Source: Desulfohalobiaceae bacterium (GTDB lineage Bacteria > Desulfobacterota > Desulfovibrionia > Desulfovibrionales > Desulfothermaceae). From it: a stretch of DNA of 5,098 nt. Position 1 is the first letter of the stretch. Each line of letters starts with the position of its first letter. The stretch spans positions 1 through 5,098 of the forward strand of contig JAIPER010000299.1 of assembly GCA_021737115.1 (NCBI GenBank), written 5' to 3'. The notes beneath the pieces are model-generated. The model did no database searches. It had not been told where the DNA came from and saw nothing but the letters and a program-made list of their open reading frames with translations. A program made the position numbers and the translations under genes. Positions 3,862-5,098 of this stretch are shown here, in pieces.

Positions 3862-5098
3862 TCACCCCTTGACCACGACCAGGGGATCCAGCCTGGCCAC
3901 CTTGCGGCAGATCCCGGCCTGGTGGAGCACCTCGACCACGTCATCGACATTCTTGTAGGCCTGGGACATCTCCTCGGCCAGGGTGGCCCGGCTGGCGCCC
4001 TTGACCAGGATCCCCCGGGTTTCGAGTTCCTTGATCACAGACCGGCCTCCGGCGGCCTTTTGGGCCTGTTTTCGGCTCATGACCCGGCCGGCCCCGTGAC
4101 AGGCCGACCCAAAGGTCTCGGCATAGCCCGACTCCGTGCCCACCAAAACGTAGGAGCAGCGACCCATGTCCCCGGGAACCAGCACCGGCTGCCCCACGGC
4201 CCGATAGCGTTCGGGCACCTCGCGGTGCCCCTGGGGAAAGGCCCGGGTGGCCCCTTTGCGGTGGACGCAGAGACGGGTCGCCTTGCCCTGCACCTGATGG
4301 GTTTCCAGTTTGGCGATGTTGTGACAGACATCGTAGACGAGCTCCAGTCCGGATTCGCTGCCCACCATCCCGAAGACCTCCTGAAAGGCTTCCCGGGTCC
4401 AGTGGGTGATCATCTGCCGATTCACAAAGGCGAAATTCGCCGCACAGGCCATAGCGGCCAGGTACTTCCGTCCTTCGACAGATCCAATGGGGGCGCAGCA
4501 GAGTTGTCGGTCCGGCAGGTGGATGCCGTAGGACCGAGCGGCCTGCATCATGAGGGAGAGCGAGTCGCTGCAAATCTGATGCCCCAGTCCGCGGGACCCG
4601 GTATGGATGAGCACGGTGGCCAGGTCCTTTTCCAGTCCCATGGCTGCGGCGGCCCGCTCGTCAAAGACCTCCCGGACATAGCCGACCTCCAGAAAATGAT
4701 TCCCGGAACCAAGAGTCCCGAGCTGGGACTTTCCCCGCTCCAGGGCCCGCTCGCTCACCTGCGACGGTTCCGCCCCGGAAATGCAGCCTTGGGCCTCGAT
4801 GTGGGCTGCGTCTTCCTTTGAGGCATACCCCTGTTCATGGGCCCATCCGACCCCCTGTTCGAGAATCCTGCGCAGCGTCTTGACATCCTGGCTGAAATCC
4901 TTGCGGCTGGATCCAAGGCCGGAGGGAATTTTCAGGGAGAGGACCTCGGCAAGCCCGTTGGCGACGTTACGGATCTCCTGTCCACTCAAACCTGAGCGGA
5001 GCAGACGCACCCCTCAATTGATGTCGTAGCCCACCCCACCGGGTGAAACGATGCCCTTATCCATGTCGAAGGCGGCCACCCCGCCTATGGGAAACCCG
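3862..5098 (-). CDS. rtcB: RtcB tRNA-splicing/RNA repair ligase, apparent selenoprotein, 5' end outside the window
   Basis: RtcB joins RNA 2',3'-cyclic phosphate or 3'-phosphate ends to 5'-OH ends using GTP and Mn2+. The visible 411 codons begin GFPIGGVAAFDMDKGIVSPG and run to PLVVVKG. Catalytic positions are present: SGNHFLE (His codon 4698-4696), IHTGSRG (4605-4603), VCHNIAK (4323-4321), HGAGR with the guanylylated histidine (4098-4096) and the terminal lysine (3870-3868). Their spacing matches P. horikoshii H203, H234, H329, H404 and K480. The metal-binding motif D-I-N-C-G-V-R reads D-I-N-TGA-G-V-R (TGA at 5016-5014), so the invariant Cys98 equivalent is a UGA codon. Open frame and full conservation on both sides, plus a SECIS-like hairpin, support selenocysteine insertion. 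A GTG start at 5010 would delete the metal-site aspartate and cysteine position and the whole N-terminus, and is unlikely. Confidence 0.85.
4978..5016 (-). promoter_or_regulatory. Putative bacterial SECIS element with its UGA codon in rtcB
   Basis: On the minus strand, 14 nt after the TGA, CCGCTCA (4999-4993) pairs with TGAGTGG (4988-4982) as a 7-bp stem with one G-U pair, closing a GGTT loop (4992-4989). Below it CTG (5004-5002) pairs with CAG (4980-4978) across a 2x1 internal loop. The apical part, CA-GGUU-UG, is very close to CA-GGUC-UG of the E. coli fdhF SECIS recognised by SelB. The loop guanines are 22-23 nt past the UGA, within the usual bacterial range. This would direct selenocysteine insertion. 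Confidence 0.65.

Noticed and set aside
3922..4821. A 299-codon open frame on the plus strand opposite rtcB
   Set aside because: It lies entirely antisense to rtcB, has low-complexity Gly/His/Pro-rich translation with no recognisable motif, and is explained by GC-rich codon bias of the real gene.
1..5098. CRISPR arrays, tRNA or rRNA genes
   Set aside because: No regularly spaced repeats, and no tRNA-like or rRNA-like sequence noticed on either strand.

Overview
The window reads as a bacterial chromosome segment with two unlike halves. The left part (about 1-3340) is a mosaic of defence-type and toxin-antitoxin pieces, many of them truncated. The right part (about 3422-5098, minus strand) is a GC-rich housekeeping-type RNA repair operon: the RNA ligase gene rtcB followed by its activator gene, archease. 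The organism is probably an anaerobic, selenocysteine-using bacterium, with Desulfobacterota-like relatives the best guess. That guess rests on gene style, the TA families and the apparent in-frame Sec codon in rtcB; no rRNA or other marker is present.

Layout from the left. (1) The 3' end of a superfamily II helicase gene, with motifs V and VI visible. (2) A near-consensus sigma70 promoter and a UPF0175-type antitoxin start that loses family resemblance after about 32 codons. (3) A 5'-truncated DUF6155-like gene. (4) An apparently intact mazE-mazF pair with a strong promoter whose predicted start site falls on the mazE ATG. The pair is followed by a structure with the layout of an integron attC site. 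The attC left arm (CACCCAAC) is the exact reverse complement of GTTGGGTG just upstream of the promoter, as expected for the two ends of one circularised cassette, so mazEF looks like a gene cassette of about 761 bp. (5) Two short N-terminal gene fragments. (6) A higB-higA pair in which the higB toxin carries an in-frame amber stop at codon 22 while the antitoxin is intact. Its promoter overlaps a perfect 9-bp inverted repeat. (7) A convergent junction, then archease and rtcB on the minus strand.

The most notable observation is in rtcB. The reading frame continues upstream of the apparent GTG start through a single TGA that sits exactly at the invariant metal-binding cysteine of the D-x-x-C-G motif. 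Directly downstream lies a stem-loop with a GGUU apical loop, closely resembling the bacterial SECIS of E. coli fdhF. All other catalytic residues are present at the spacing expected from Pyrococcus horikoshii RtcB. This suggests an RtcB RNA ligase with selenocysteine in its metal site, co-transcribed with archease.
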